From JBOGWY01 sp050694015 (GTDB lineage: Bacteria; Actinomycetota; CADDZG01; WHSQ01): 25,217 nt of DNA. The stretch spans positions 1 through 25,217 of the forward strand of contig JBOGWY010000261.1 in NCBI GenBank assembly GCA_050694015.1, written 5' to 3'. The first letter of the stretch is position 1. Each line of letters starts with the position of its first letter. Made by a program: the position numbers and the translations under genes. The notes beneath the pieces are model-generated. The model was not told where the DNA came from and made no database searches. It saw nothing but the letters and a program-made list of their open reading frames with translations. This document shows positions 1-8,252 of this stretch, one piece after another.

Positions 1-1175
1 GCGATAGCGCACTGTTGACGTACACCGCCCGTTTCGATGGTGCGCGCCTCGACGCGAACTCGCTGCGCGTGGACCCCGATGTGATCGCGCAGGCGAAGAA
101 CCTCGTGCGGCCCGAGCTCCTCGACGCACTAGAGGTGATGCGCGAGCGGCTGCGGCGCACGTGCGAGCACCAGAAGCAGGAGACGTGGCTCGAGCGTTCG
201 GCGGATGAGCTGGTCGGAGAACTCGTGCGCCCGCTGCGTCGTGTCGGCCTCTACGTGCCGGGGGGCCGGGCCGCGTATCCGTCGACGGTGATGATGACGG
301 CCGTCCCCGCGCTCGAGGCCGGCGTCGAAGGCATCGCGGTGTGCTCGCCGCCCGGCCCCCGCGGTGAGATCGCCGAGCCCGTGCTCGCCGCGTGCGCGGT
401 CGCCGGCATCACCGAGGTGTACCGGATGGGTGGGGCGCAAGCGATCGCCGCGTTCGCGTACGGCACCGCGACGGTCCGTCCCGTCGAGAAGATCGTGGGC
501 CCCGGCAACATCTACGTCACGCTCGCGAAGCGGATCGTGCAGGGCTGGGTGGGCATCGACGCCGAGGCGGGACCGACCGAGATCGCGGTGATCGCCGACG
601 AGACCGCCGACGCGCGCGTGGTCGCGGCAGACCTCGTCGCGCAGGCCGAGCACGGCCCCCTCGGCACCCACGCCTTGATCACATGGGTCCCCGACCTGAT
701 CGACCGGGTGGGTACCGTGCTCGAGCTCGAGGTTGCACGTCATGAACGCGGGGACGATGTTGAGAACGCTCTGATCGAGGGGGGCCGCGCCGTGCTCGTG
801 CGCGACCGCGACCACGCGCTCGCGACCGCGAACGCTCTTGCTCCCGAGCATCTCCAGATCGTGTGCGACAACTCCGCGGGGATGCTCGACGAGGTGCGGA
901 ACGCCGGAGCGATCTTCGTCGGGCCGTACTCGCCGGTTCCCGTGGGCGATTACGTCGCGGGAACCAACCACGTGCTCCCCAGCGGCGGCACGGCGCGCTG
1001 GGCGTCGGGGCTGTCGGTACGCGACTTCACCAAGCGCATCTACGTCTCGGGCCTCGAAGCTTCGGCGCTCGAGCGTCTCGCCCCGCACGTCCACGCTCTC
1101 GCGGAGGCCGAAGGCCTGCGGGCCCATTCCCGCGCGGTAGAGCTGCGGCTCGAAGCCCGCGACCTGGAGCGATAG
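1..1175 (+). CDS. hisD: Histidinol dehydrogenase, 5' end cut by window edge
   Basis: HisD oxidises L-histidinol to L-histidine in two NAD-dependent steps, the last reactions of histidine synthesis. The frame is open from base 3 through an in-frame TTG at 15; the codons before it read DSAL, giving the family pattern GD-AL--YT--FDG, so the TTG is not the start and about 40 N-terminal residues lie outside the window. Family signatures are visible: the VGPGN segment, AGPTEI, QAEH (the Gln and His of the zinc site), APEHLQ (catalytic Glu-His), VGDYVAGTNHVLP (metal Asp) and a C-terminal EGLRAHS with the last metal His. The gene ends 2 bp before hisC and opens the visible part of the his operon. Identification is secure; only the true start is unknown. 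Confidence 0.97.
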   Translation, partial: DSALLTYTARFDGARLDANSLRVDPDVIAQAKNLVRPELLDALEVMRERLRRTCEHQKQETWLERSADELVGELVRPLRRVGLYVPGGRAAYPSTVMMTAVPALEAGVEGIAVCSPPGPRGEIAEPVLAACAVAGITEVYRMGGAQAIAAFAYGTATVRPVEKIVGPGNIYVTLAKRIVQGWVGIDAEAGPTEIAVIADETADARVVAADLVAQAEHGPLGTHALITWVPDLIDRVGTVLELEVARHERGDDVENALIEGGRAVLVRDRDHALATANALAPEHLQIVCDNSAGMLDEVRNAGAIFVGPYSPVPVGDYVAGTNHVLPSGGTARWASGLSVRDFTKRIYVSGLEASALERLAPHVHALAEAEGLRAHSRAVELRLEARDLER

Positions 1176-1177
1176 CC

Positions 1178-2245
1178 ATGGATCTGCCGCTCACCGTCCG
1201 GGCCGATCTCGCCGAGGTCGAGGCGTACGTGTCTCCGCAGCAGCCGGCGAAGTACCGGATGAACACGAACGAGACGCCGTACCCGCCGCCGGAAGCGCTG
1301 GTGGACGAGGTCGCGGAGGAGATCCGAAAGGTCGCCCTCAACCGGTATCCCGACCGGGACGCCGCCAACCTCTCCGCCGCGATCGCGGAACACGTCGAGT
1401 GGCCGACCGATGGGCTCTGGATCGCGAACGGTTCGAACGAGATCTTCATGCACCTCTTCCTCGGCTTCGGGGGAGCGGGTCGTAGTTGCCTGTTGTTCGA
1501 GCCGACCTACACGCTTCATTCGCTGATCCCGAAGATCGCGTCGACCAGGGTGCTGCAGCAGCAACGCGCCGAAGACTTCACCATCGGCGGCGACCGCGCT
1601 ATCGATCTGATCAAAGCCGAATCGCCCGAGATCGTCATCGTGTGCTCGCCGAACAACCCGACGGGCATGTGCGAACCGAGAAAGACGATCGAACGCCTGC
1701 TCATTGCCACCCCCGGCATCGTCATCGTGGACGAGGCGTACGGCGAGTTCGCCGGAAGCGAGAAGAGCGTGAGGCCGTTACTCGAGCGTCATCGCAACCT
1801 CGTGCTGGTCAAGACGTTCTCGAAAGCGTGGCGTCTCGCGGGAGTTCGGATCGGCTACATGATGGCGTCCCCCTCATTGATCGGTCAGCTGGCGCGTGTT
1901 CGTCTGCCGTATCATCTGTCCGCGATCACACAGATCGTCGGCGTCGCCGCGATCCGTCACGCGCTCGAGACGCTGGAGATGGTGCAGTCGATCACTACGG
2001 AGCGCGATCGGATCGGTGCTGCTCTCGCGGAGTTGGGGCTGCGTGCGTACTCATCCGACGCGAACTTCGTTCTCTTCGAGGTCGACGATGCTAAAGGGGT
2101 GTGGTCGCGCTTACTCGAACGAGACGTGCTCGTCCGCAGGTACTCCGGTGTGCCGGGACTGGAGCGCTGCTTGCGCGTCACCGCGGGGCTCCCGGAGGAA
2201 ACCGATGCGTTCATCGCCGCGTTGAAGGAGTCGATCGATGGCTGA
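1178..2245 (+). CDS. hisC: Histidinol-phosphate aminotransferase
   Basis: A PLP enzyme of aminotransferase class I/II that moves an amino group from glutamate to imidazole-acetol phosphate. The 355-residue product has the family length. Visible motifs are NTNETPYPPP near the N-terminus, the cofactor segment SPNNPTG, DEAYGEF, and TFSKAW with the Schiff-base lysine at about residue 216, followed by LAGVRIGY. The ATG at 1178 is chosen because GGAG (1166-1169) lies 8 nt upstream and the open frame further upstream reads inside hisD. It follows hisD by 2 bp and overlaps hisB by 8 bp, which implies coupled translation. The substrate assignment rests on the his operon context as well as the sequence; related aromatic aminotransferases share the fold. 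Confidence 0.95.
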   Translation: MDLPLTVRADLAEVEAYVSPQQPAKYRMNTNETPYPPPEALVDEVAEEIRKVALNRYPDRDAANLSAAIAEHVEWPTDGLWIANGSNEIFMHLFLGFGGAGRSCLLFEPTYTLHSLIPKIASTRVLQQQRAEDFTIGGDRAIDLIKAESPEIVIVCSPNNPTGMCEPRKTIERLLIATPGIVIVDEAYGEFAGSEKSVRPLLERHRNLVLVKTFSKAWRLAGVRIGYMMASPSLIGQLARVRLPYHLSAITQIVGVAAIRHALETLEMVQSITTERDRIGAALAELGLRAYSSDANFVLFEVDDAKGVWSRLLERDVLVRRYSGVPGLERCLRVTAGLPEETDAFIAALKESIDG

Positions 2246-2828
2246 CCGGATCGCGCGCGTCGCGCGCGAGACATCCGAGACGAAGATCGTCGTGACCCTC
2301 GGACTCGACGGGGGACGGACCCAGATATCCACCGGCGTTCCGTTCTTCGATCACATGCTCGAGCAGGTGGCCAAGCACGGCCGGCTCGGCCTCACGATCG
2401 AGGCCGACGGCGATCTCGAGATCGACGCCCACCACACCATCGAGGACACCGGGATCGCGTTCGGCGAGGCGCTTACCGAGGCGTTGGGCGAGAAGCGGGG
2501 CATCCGGCGCTACGGGGACGCCCTGGTCCCGATGGAGGAATCGCTGGCGCAGGTGGCGCTGGATATCTCTGGGCGGCCCCTGCTGGTCTACGACGCCGAT
2601 ATGCCCGCCGAGGTCATCGGGCAGTACGAGACCGCCCTGACCGAGGAGTTCCTCCAGGCCCTCGTGCGGGCGGCCGGTCTCACCCTCCACGTGCGGTTGC
2701 TGGCGGGCCGCAATGCCCACCACGCCACCGAAGCGATCTTCAAGGCGCTCGCGCGCGCGCTTTCGGACGCGGTCTCGATAGACCCGCGCGGCGACGACTC
2801 GGTGCCGTCGACGAAAGGGAAGTTGTGA
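2238..2828 (+). CDS. hisB: Imidazoleglycerol-phosphate dehydratase
   Basis: Removes water from imidazole glycerol phosphate to give imidazole acetol phosphate. The 196-residue product matches the monofunctional bacterial enzyme; there is no fused phosphatase domain, so histidinol phosphatase must be encoded elsewhere. The manganese-binding repeats are intact: FFDHMLEQ, then DAHHTIEDTGIAFGEAL, and in the second half NAHHATEAIFKALARAL. The ATG is preceded by AAGGAG (2225-2230) with a 7-nt spacer and lies 8 bp inside the end of hisC. Its TGA overlaps the GTG of hisH by 4 bp. Confidence 0.96.
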   Translation: MADRIARVARETSETKIVVTLGLDGGRTQISTGVPFFDHMLEQVAKHGRLGLTIEADGDLEIDAHHTIEDTGIAFGEALTEALGEKRGIRRYGDALVPMEESLAQVALDISGRPLLVYDADMPAEVIGQYETALTEEFLQALVRAAGLTLHVRLLAGRNAHHATEAIFKALARALSDAVSIDPRGDDSVPSTKGKL

Positions 2829-3394
2829 CGAAGGTCGCGGTCCTGGACCACGGCATGGGAAACCTCCGCAGTGTCGCGAAAGCACTCGAAGCCACCGGCG
2901 CGGACGTCGTCGTTACATCGAAGGTCGACGAGATCGCGACGCGTGACGCGTTGTGCGTTCCGGGGCAGGGGATATTCGGTCGTTGCATCGCGCGCTTGGA
3001 ACGCGACGGCTTCGACGATCTGATCAGAGAGTGGATCGCGAACGAGCGTCCGTTCCTGGGTATCTGCCTCGGGTTGCAGATCCTTTTCGACGCGAGCGAA
3101 GAGAACGCAGACCTTCCCGGCTTGGGCATCTTGTCGGGCGGCGTGACGCGATTGCCGGCGACCGTGCCCGTCCCTCACATCGGCTGGAACACCGTCGGGG
3201 ACGAATATTTCTACTTCGACCACGCCTACGCGGCGCACCCCGAGGACGAGTCGCTCGTGGAGGGCTGGTGCGAGCATGGAGAGGCGTTCGCGGCACTTAT
3301 CCGAAGTGGCTCTATCCTTGGCGTCCAATTCCATCCCGAGAAGAGCGGGACTGCCGGGATAGGACTTCTGAAAGGTTGGGTGGGCAACCCGTGA
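2825..3394 (+). CDS. hisH: Imidazole glycerol phosphate synthase, glutaminase subunit
   Basis: Class I glutamine amidotransferase that releases ammonia from glutamine and channels it to HisF. The 189 residues contain the whole catalytic triad: the nucleophile Cys at about residue 81 in GICLGLQ, and His170/Glu172 in VQFHPEKSG. The oxyanion region near the N-terminus reads DHGMGNLRSV, as expected. The GTG start at 2825 overlaps the hisB stop by 4 bp and has GAAAGGGA just upstream. The stop overlaps the hisA GTG by 4 bp, so hisB-hisH-hisA are translationally coupled. HisF is encoded one gene further on, as needed for a stoichiometric complex. Confidence 0.96.
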   Translation: MTKVAVLDHGMGNLRSVAKALEATGADVVVTSKVDEIATRDALCVPGQGIFGRCIARLERDGFDDLIREWIANERPFLGICLGLQILFDASEENADLPGLGILSGGVTRLPATVPVPHIGWNTVGDEYFYFDHAYAAHPEDESLVEGWCEHGEAFAALIRSGSILGVQFHPEKSGTAGIGLLKGWVGNP

Positions 3395-4161
3395 GCTTCA
3401 CCGTGTTCCCTGCGGTCGATATCTCCGAAGGTCGTTGCGTTCGGTTGTTGCAAGGACGGTTCGGGACCGAGACCGTTTACTCGGACGACCCCGTGAAGAT
3501 CGCGCTCGGGTTCTCATCCGCCGGCGCGCGCTGGTTGCACATCGTCGATCTCGACGGCGCGAAGACCGGCGTCGCGGCGAACCGCGAGCTCGTCGTCGAA
3601 GTTGTGAAGCGCGCGTCGTGTCCTGTGCAAGCCGGTGGCGGAGTGCGCACGCTCGACGACGTCGAAGAGTTGCTCGCGGCGGGCGCGAACCGCGTCGTTC
3701 TCGGGACGGTCGCGCTCGAAGATCCCGATGCCATGGCGAAGGCATGCGCTCGCTTCGGCCCCCGGATCACGGTGTCCTTGGATGCCAAGGGTGACCAGCT
3801 TGCCTCGCACGGCTGGACCGTGGGAACGGGGGTGCCCGTCCTGGACGCCGTGAAGGCGTTCGAGGACGCCGGGGTGTCCTCGTTCGTCTACACCGACGTA
3901 TCCCGGGACGGGACCATGAGCGGCCCCAACGTGGAGGCTCTGGGTCGCCTGACGGAGTCCACGAACCTCCCGGTGGTGACCTCGGGCGGCATCTCCTCCC
4001 TAGACGACCTCCGGGTGGTGGCGAGGCTGAGGCCGTGGGGGGTATCGGGAGCGATCGTCGGCCGGGCCCTGTACGAGCACAAGTTCGGCATCGCCGAGGC
4101 GAATTTCGTCGCCGATGAGGCGGCCGCCGGTCGAGACGAAGCACCACTCGTAGAGCAGTAA
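3391..4161 (+). CDS. hisA: ProFAR isomerase
   Basis: TIM-barrel isomerase that converts ProFAR to PRFAR by an Amadori rearrangement. The product is 256 residues from the GTG at 3391, which overlaps the hisH stop by 4 bp; the longer open frame upstream runs inside hisH and is not coding. The two catalytic aspartates are present: Asp10 in PAVDISEGR and Asp169 in TDVSRDGT. Many actinobacteria use a bifunctional HisA/TrpF (PriA) with an Arg-Gly-Trp in the active-site loop; here the equivalent segment reads His140-Gly-Trp, as expected for an ordinary HisA. Dual function is therefore not supported, although no trpF is visible in the window. The C-terminal 15 or so residues are a charged tail. Confidence 0.94.
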   Translation: MSFTVFPAVDISEGRCVRLLQGRFGTETVYSDDPVKIALGFSSAGARWLHIVDLDGAKTGVAANRELVVEVVKRASCPVQAGGGVRTLDDVEELLAAGANRVVLGTVALEDPDAMAKACARFGPRITVSLDAKGDQLASHGWTVGTGVPVLDAVKAFEDAGVSSFVYTDVSRDGTMSGPNVEALGRLTESTNLPVVTSGGISSLDDLRVVARLRPWGVSGAIVGRALYEHKFGIAEANFVADEAAAGRDEAPLVEQ

Positions 4162-4166
4162 CCGCG

Positions 4167-4176
4167 CGAAGCTTCG
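4167..4176. other. 10-bp palindrome between hisA and hisF
   Basis: A perfect palindrome, CGAAGCTTCG, fills half of the 19-bp gap before hisF, where no Shine-Dalgarno sequence is seen. It could be an operator or mRNA hairpin, or chance; a short palindrome alone is weak evidence. Confidence 0.25.
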
Positions 4177-4180
4177 TCTC

Positions 4181-4987
4181 ATGCTCGCGAAGCGCATCGT
4201 TCCCTGTCTCGACGTCGACGCGGGTCGCGTGGTCAAAGGGGTCCGCTTCGTCGAACTGCGCGACGCCGGCGATCCGGTCGAGCTCGCCGCGCGTTACGAC
4301 GAGCAGGGCGCCGACGAGATCGTCTTCCTCGACATCACCGCATCGCATGAAGACCGCGACCTGATCCTCGACGTCGCGTCGCGGTGTGCGGAATCGGTCT
4401 TCATCCCGTTGACGATCGGTGGAGGGGTACGCAGCGTCGCGGACGTCCGTCGCTTGTTGAACGCGGGTGCGGACAAGGTCGCGATCAACACCGCCGCGGT
4501 GGACGACCCGAAACTGATCCGCGACGCGGCCGATGAGTTCGGGAGTCAGGCGATCGTCGTAGCGATCGACGCGCGCCGGCGCGAGATCGCGTGCGGCGAC
4601 TCGATGTGGGAAGTATTCGTGCGCGGGGGCCGCGTCCCCACGACCCTCGACGCGGTGCGATGGGCGCGCATGGCATGCGAGATGGGTGCGGGCGAGATCC
4701 TGCTCACGTCGATGGACAAGGACGGAACCACCGACGGCTACGACCTCGAGCTGACGCGTGCAGTCTCGACGCAGGTCCCGGTTCCCGTGATCGCGAGTGG
4801 GGGAGCCGGTACTCCCGATCACCTGGCCGACGCGGTCGACCCCGACAAAGGCAACGCGGAGGCAGCCCTGGCCGCGTCGGTGTTCCACTTCGCGACGTTC
4901 TCGGTGATGGATGCCAAAGAGGCGCTCGAAAGGCGGGGCCTCCCCGTTAGGATGCCCGCCCCGGCTCCGCCAGGAGGTACTCGATGA
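4181..4987 (+). CDS. hisF: Imidazole glycerol phosphate synthase, cyclase subunit
   Basis: TIM-barrel cyclase that uses ammonia from HisH to convert PRFAR to imidazole glycerol phosphate and AICAR. The 268-residue product carries both catalytic aspartates at the canonical positions, Asp11 in PCLDVDAGR and Asp130 in VVAIDARR, and the phosphate-binding segments TIGGGVRS and IASGGAGTPDH. It starts 19 bp after hisA with no recognisable Shine-Dalgarno sequence, so it probably relies on ribosomes from upstream. The stop overlaps the next ATG by 4 bp (ATGA), which ties the M24 peptidase gene into the operon. Confidence 0.97.
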   Translation: MLAKRIVPCLDVDAGRVVKGVRFVELRDAGDPVELAARYDEQGADEIVFLDITASHEDRDLILDVASRCAESVFIPLTIGGGVRSVADVRRLLNAGADKVAINTAAVDDPKLIRDAADEFGSQAIVVAIDARRREIACGDSMWEVFVRGGRVPTTLDAVRWARMACEMGAGEILLTSMDKDGTTDGYDLELTRAVSTQVPVPVIASGGAGTPDHLADAVDPDKGNAEAALAASVFHFATFSVMDAKEALERRGLPVRMPAPAPPGGTR

Positions 4988-6144
4988 CCACTTACTTGTT
5001 GCTCGACGACTCACTGAGAAGCTACGAACTGCGTCACGAGATCGGCGAGATGATCATGGATCCGATCATCTTCATCGAGCACGACGGCAAGCGCATCGTC
5101 GTCGCCAGCGATCTCGAGGCGGCTAGTTTCGAGGATCGCGAGGACGTCGTCGACGAGTTCTGGAACGTTCACGACCTCGGCATGGAGGACCTCATCAAAC
5201 AAGGCACCCTGGCGCGCGAGCTGATGCTGCCCGAGATCGCGACCCGGGCGCTCGAGAAGCTCGGCGTGTTCGAGGTGAACGTGCCGCCGACCTTCCAGAC
5301 CCTCGTGAGCGACTACCTCCGCGACAAGGAGATCCAGGTCACGGTGGACGACGCCACGTGGATCGACCGCCGGCGCCGTAAGACGCCCTGGGAGATCGAG
5401 GGGATCGAGCGGGCCCAGCGGGCCGCGGAGACGGCGATGTTGACCGCGGCGCGCATGCTCTACGAGTCCGAGCCCACGGGCGGGGGGGAGCTGGGGGGAG
5501 AACTGCGCTTCGAGGGCGAGATGCTGACCGCCGAGTTGATCCGCGTCGCGATGGAAGCCGAGTTGCTCTCCCAGGGGGCCGAGTCCAGCGAGATCCTGAT
5601 CCACTCCGGCGACGCGTGCCTCAAGGGACACGACCTCGGGAGCGGCCCGATCCTGGTCGATCAGTCCTGCATCATCGATTGCTTCCCGCGCGACCGGAAG
5701 ACCGGTGCCTATACCGACATGACGCGCACGTTCGTCCCCGGCACGCCGTCGGGGGACCTCACGCGGCTCCATTCCGTCTGTCGCAAGGCCCTCGACATCG
5801 CGTTCGCCGCGATCAGGCCGGGCGCGAGCGATCCGTTCCAGAACGTGGCCGAGTACTTCGCGTCGGAGGGATTCCCCACGCAGCTCACGCACGAAGGTCC
5901 GGCTCCGCTGCGCGAAGGGTTCTCGCACGCGCTCGGGCACGGCGTCGGGTTGCAGGTCCACGAACGCCCGTACATGGGTCGCCGCGCCGACGCGCTTCAG
6001 GCCGGGGATGTCGTCGCGGTCGAACCGGGGCTCTACTTCGCCGGTGTCGGAGGAGTGCGCCTCGAGGACACGGTGCTCGTGACGGACAACGGCGTCGAAC
6101 ACTTCACCGAGCCGATGTCGTACGACTTCGACCCGCTCCGGTGA
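4984..6144 (+). CDS. M24-family metallopeptidase (Xaa-Pro aminopeptidase-like)
   Basis: A 386-residue protein with an N-terminal creatinase-like domain (about 1-150) and a C-terminal pita-bread domain. All five dinuclear-metal ligands can be placed: Asp232 (IIDCFPR), Asp245 (TDMTRTF), His319 (GHGVGL), Glu347 (VEPGLYF) and Glu361 (RLEDTVL). The two aspartates are 13 apart rather than the usual 11; I recall other M24 members with a D-x-FPR motif, but could not search. It has no signal peptide, so it should be cytoplasmic, and the likely activity is removal of an N-terminal residue before proline. A strong AGGAGG (4972-4977) sits 6 nt before the ATG. It overlaps hisF and hisI by 4 bp each, an unexpected place for a peptidase. 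Other M24 activities (prolidase, creatinase) are not excluded. Confidence 0.88.
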   Translation: MTTYLLLDDSLRSYELRHEIGEMIMDPIIFIEHDGKRIVVASDLEAASFEDREDVVDEFWNVHDLGMEDLIKQGTLARELMLPEIATRALEKLGVFEVNVPPTFQTLVSDYLRDKEIQVTVDDATWIDRRRRKTPWEIEGIERAQRAAETAMLTAARMLYESEPTGGGELGGELRFEGEMLTAELIRVAMEAELLSQGAESSEILIHSGDACLKGHDLGSGPILVDQSCIIDCFPRDRKTGAYTDMTRTFVPGTPSGDLTRLHSVCRKALDIAFAAIRPGASDPFQNVAEYFASEGFPTQLTHEGPAPLREGFSHALGHGVGLQVHERPYMGRRADALQAGDVVAVEPGLYFAGVGGVRLEDTVLVTDNGVEHFTEPMSYDFDPLR

Positions 6145-6467
6145 CTCCGGACGAGCTCGTCTACGACGAGCGAGGTTTGCTGCCGGCGATCGTTCAGGAC
6201 GTGTCGACGAGCGCCGTCCTGATGCTGGCATGGGTGGACGCGGAGGCCGTGCGCCGGACGCTCGATACGAAGACGACGTGGTTCTGGAGTCGCTCGCGCA
6301 AGGAGTACTGGAACAAGGGAGCGACCTCGGGTAACACGCAGACGGTCGTCGATGTTCGCTACGACTGCGATGCGGATGCCCTCCTCATGCTCGTGGAGGC
6401 GGCCGGGCCGGCCTGTCACACCGGCGAGTACACGTGCTTCTATAGGTCGATGTCGGAGAACCAGTGA
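6141..6467 (+). CDS. hisI: Phosphoribosyl-AMP cyclohydrolase
   Basis: Zinc- and magnesium-dependent hydrolase that opens the purine ring of phosphoribosyl-AMP, the third step of histidine synthesis. The 108 residues match the stand-alone enzyme; there is no fused HisE domain. Visible motifs are TTWFWSRSR, KGATSGNTQ, the metal-binding DCDADALL and the paired cysteines in CHTGEYTCFY. The GTG at 6141 is chosen because it overlaps the peptidase stop by 4 bp, whereas the longer open frame upstream reads through the peptidase gene. It is the last his gene here and ends 7 bp before trpE. Confidence 0.96.
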   Translation: MTPDELVYDERGLLPAIVQDVSTSAVLMLAWVDAEAVRRTLDTKTTWFWSRSRKEYWNKGATSGNTQTVVDVRYDCDADALLMLVEAAGPACHTGEYTCFYRSMSENQ

Positions 6468-6474
6468 ACCCCTG

Positions 6475-7983
6475 ATGGTCGACCAACTGGATCGCGCCGG
6501 CTTCGAAAAGATGGCGCGGAACCATTCCGTCGTTCCGGTGTGGCGGCACGTCCTCGCGGACCTGCAAACCCCCGTAGCCGCGTTCATGCGGCTCGATCCT
6601 CGACCGAACGGGTTCCTCCTGGAGAGCGTCGAGGGCGGGGAGCGCTGGGCGCGTTACTCGTTCCTCGGCGGTGATGCCTTCGGCGTCGTGAAGTCGATCG
6701 GGGGCCGCGTCGTCGTCGAGGGAAACGTCCCGATCGTGCCCGAAGCGGGCGAGGCGCCGCTGCGGTACGTGCGGCGACTGCTCGAGTCGTTCGACGCGCC
6801 CACGATCGCGGGCCTGCCGCCACTCCATGGGGGGGCTGTGGGGTTCATCGGGTACGACTGCGTGCGCGAGCTGGAGCGATTGCCGGATGCTCCCCCGGAC
6901 GACCTGGGCCTGCCCGATCTCGCCCTTCTCCTGACACGGACGTTCGTCGTGTTCGACCACCTCGGACAGAAGCTCACGATCTTCTGCAACGTGCCGGTGG
7001 GCGGCACGGACGGGCTCGACGGGGCCTACGACGACGCGGTCGAACGCATCGACGACGTCGTCGCTCGCCTCTCGGCGCCGTTGGACACGACTTCCCTCGC
7101 GACCGACTTCGAAGCGTTGGGTTGGACGGTGACCTCGGACGTCGCCGACGACGAGTACGCGCGCTGGGTCGAGGAGGCGAAGGAACACATCTATGCCGGC
7201 GACATCTTCCAGGTTGTTCCGTCGCGGCGGTTCGAAGCGGAGCTCCACGGGACGGGCTTCGATGTGTACCGCGCGCTCCGGACGATGAACCCGAGCCCGT
7301 ACATGTACTACTTGCGCTTCGCGGGGGACACCGACCATCCCGCGTTCGAGATCGCCGGGTCGTCCCCGGAGCCGCTCGTGCGCGTTACCGACCGCAAGAT
7401 CGTGTCCCGCCCCATCGCCGGGACCCGCAGGCGAGGCGTGGACGAGGCCGAGGACGAACGTATCGCCAAGGACCTTCTCGCCGACGAGAAGGAACGCGCC
7501 GAGCACGTGATGCTCGTGGACCTTGCGCGCAACGACGTGGGGCGCGTATCGCAGTTCGGAAGTGTGACGGTGGACGAACTGATGATCATCGAGCGCTACT
7601 CGCACGTGATGCACATCGTGTCCAACGTCACCGGCGTGCTCGAAGAGGGGCTCTCGGCGTTCGACGCCCTCACCGCGTGTTTCCCGGCCGGCACCGTCTC
7701 GGGAGCGCCGAAGGTGCGCGCGATGGAGATCATCGATTCGCTCGAGAAGACGCGGCGCGGTCCTTATGCGGGAGTAGTCGGGTACTTCGACTTCTCGGGG
7801 AACCTCGATACGTGCATCACGATCCGCACGGTGGTCGCGACCGGGGGGCGGGCGTACGTGCAGGCAGGAGCCGGTGTCGTGGCGGATTCGGACCCGACGA
7901 GTGAAGCGGTGGAGACGACTAACAAGGCGGAGGCTCTGCTCGAGGCCGTCGCCGCGGCCTCCCGTTTCGTTCAGTCCTCGTAG
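6475..7983 (+). CDS. trpE: Anthranilate synthase component I
   Basis: Converts chorismate to anthranilate, using ammonia from a TrpG subunit not found here. The 502-residue product has the N-terminal regulatory domain and the C-terminal chorismate-binding domain (about 220-495). LLES at 48-51 followed by RYSFLG is the known tryptophan feedback site, so allosteric inhibition is likely. Catalytic motifs are SPEPL, RPIAGTRRRG, DEKERAEHVMLVDLARND, FPAGTVSGAPK and the magnesium-binding TSEAVETTNKAEA. The ATG at 6475 begins just after hisI; there is no clear Shine-Dalgarno sequence, and the open frame upstream lies inside hisI. The 3' end overlaps the convergent PRC-barrel gene by 13 bp. TrpE rather than PabB is favoured by the LLES motif and the trp genes nearby. 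Confidence 0.95.
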   Translation: MVDQLDRAGFEKMARNHSVVPVWRHVLADLQTPVAAFMRLDPRPNGFLLESVEGGERWARYSFLGGDAFGVVKSIGGRVVVEGNVPIVPEAGEAPLRYVRRLLESFDAPTIAGLPPLHGGAVGFIGYDCVRELERLPDAPPDDLGLPDLALLLTRTFVVFDHLGQKLTIFCNVPVGGTDGLDGAYDDAVERIDDVVARLSAPLDTTSLATDFEALGWTVTSDVADDEYARWVEEAKEHIYAGDIFQVVPSRRFEAELHGTGFDVYRALRTMNPSPYMYYLRFAGDTDHPAFEIAGSSPEPLVRVTDRKIVSRPIAGTRRRGVDEAEDERIAKDLLADEKERAEHVMLVDLARNDVGRVSQFGSVTVDELMIIERYSHVMHIVSNVTGVLEEGLSAFDALTACFPAGTVSGAPKVRAMEIIDSLEKTRRGPYAGVVGYFDFSGNLDTCITIRTVVATGGRAYVQAGAGVVADSDPTSEAVETTNKAEALLEAVAAASRFVQSS

Positions 7984-8234
7984 GGCTCGATCTTTTCCAT
8001 CGCGACGGCCGAAGTGACGCCGAGCGTGACCTCCTCGGCGGTCATCCGGGTAACCAGCTCCGCGGGGATGAAGTGCTCCTGCCCGCGCACGCCATGTCTG
8101 AACGTGATCCCGGAGAAGATGTCCTTCTCGTCGTCGGAGATCACTTCGGAGACGCGCCCGACCTCTTCACCGTCGCTCGAAACGATGCGCGCGCCCTTCG
8201 GGAGGGCCAGATAAGAGATCGGTTCGGTCGTCAT
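7971..8234 (-). CDS. Small PRC-barrel domain protein
   Basis: An 87-residue cytoplasmic protein consisting of little more than one PRC-barrel: an N-terminal YLALPKGARIVSSDGEEVG strand pair, a FSGITFR segment and a C-terminal half with VTLGVTSAVAM. PRC-barrels occur in the ribosome maturation factor RimM and in many small proteins of unknown function; nothing here gives a specific role. The start is the ATG at 8234; a further upstream extension would run into the divergent promoter. The gene is convergent with trpE (13-bp overlap) and divergent from the lipoprotein gene (18 bp between start codons), so it is a single-gene transcript set into the trp region. Confidence 0.8.
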   Translation of the reverse strand: MTTEPISYLALPKGARIVSSDGEEVGRVSEVISDDEKDIFSGITFRHGVRGQEHFIPAELVTRMTAEEVTLGVTSAVAMEKIEPYED

Positions 8235-8240
8235 CGGCTC

Positions 8241-8247
8241 GATACTA
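8241..8247. promoter_or_regulatory. Candidate bidirectional -10 element between two start codons
   Basis: Only 18 bp separate the divergent starts at 8234 (minus) and 8253 (plus). The heptamer GATACTA reads GATACT on the plus strand, 6 nt before the GTG, and TAGTAT on the minus strand, 7 nt before the ATG. Each is a 4/6 match to TATAAT. With normal -10 to start-site spacing, both transcripts would begin at or next to the start codon, making both mRNAs leaderless, which is common in actinobacteria. No convincing -35 hexamers were seen. Confidence 0.45.
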
Positions 8248-8252
8248 AGTGT

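Noticed and set aside
15..17. TTG as the start codon of hisD
   Set aside because: The codons before it, back to base 3, continue the HisD family sequence, so the gene is cut by the window edge and this TTG is internal.
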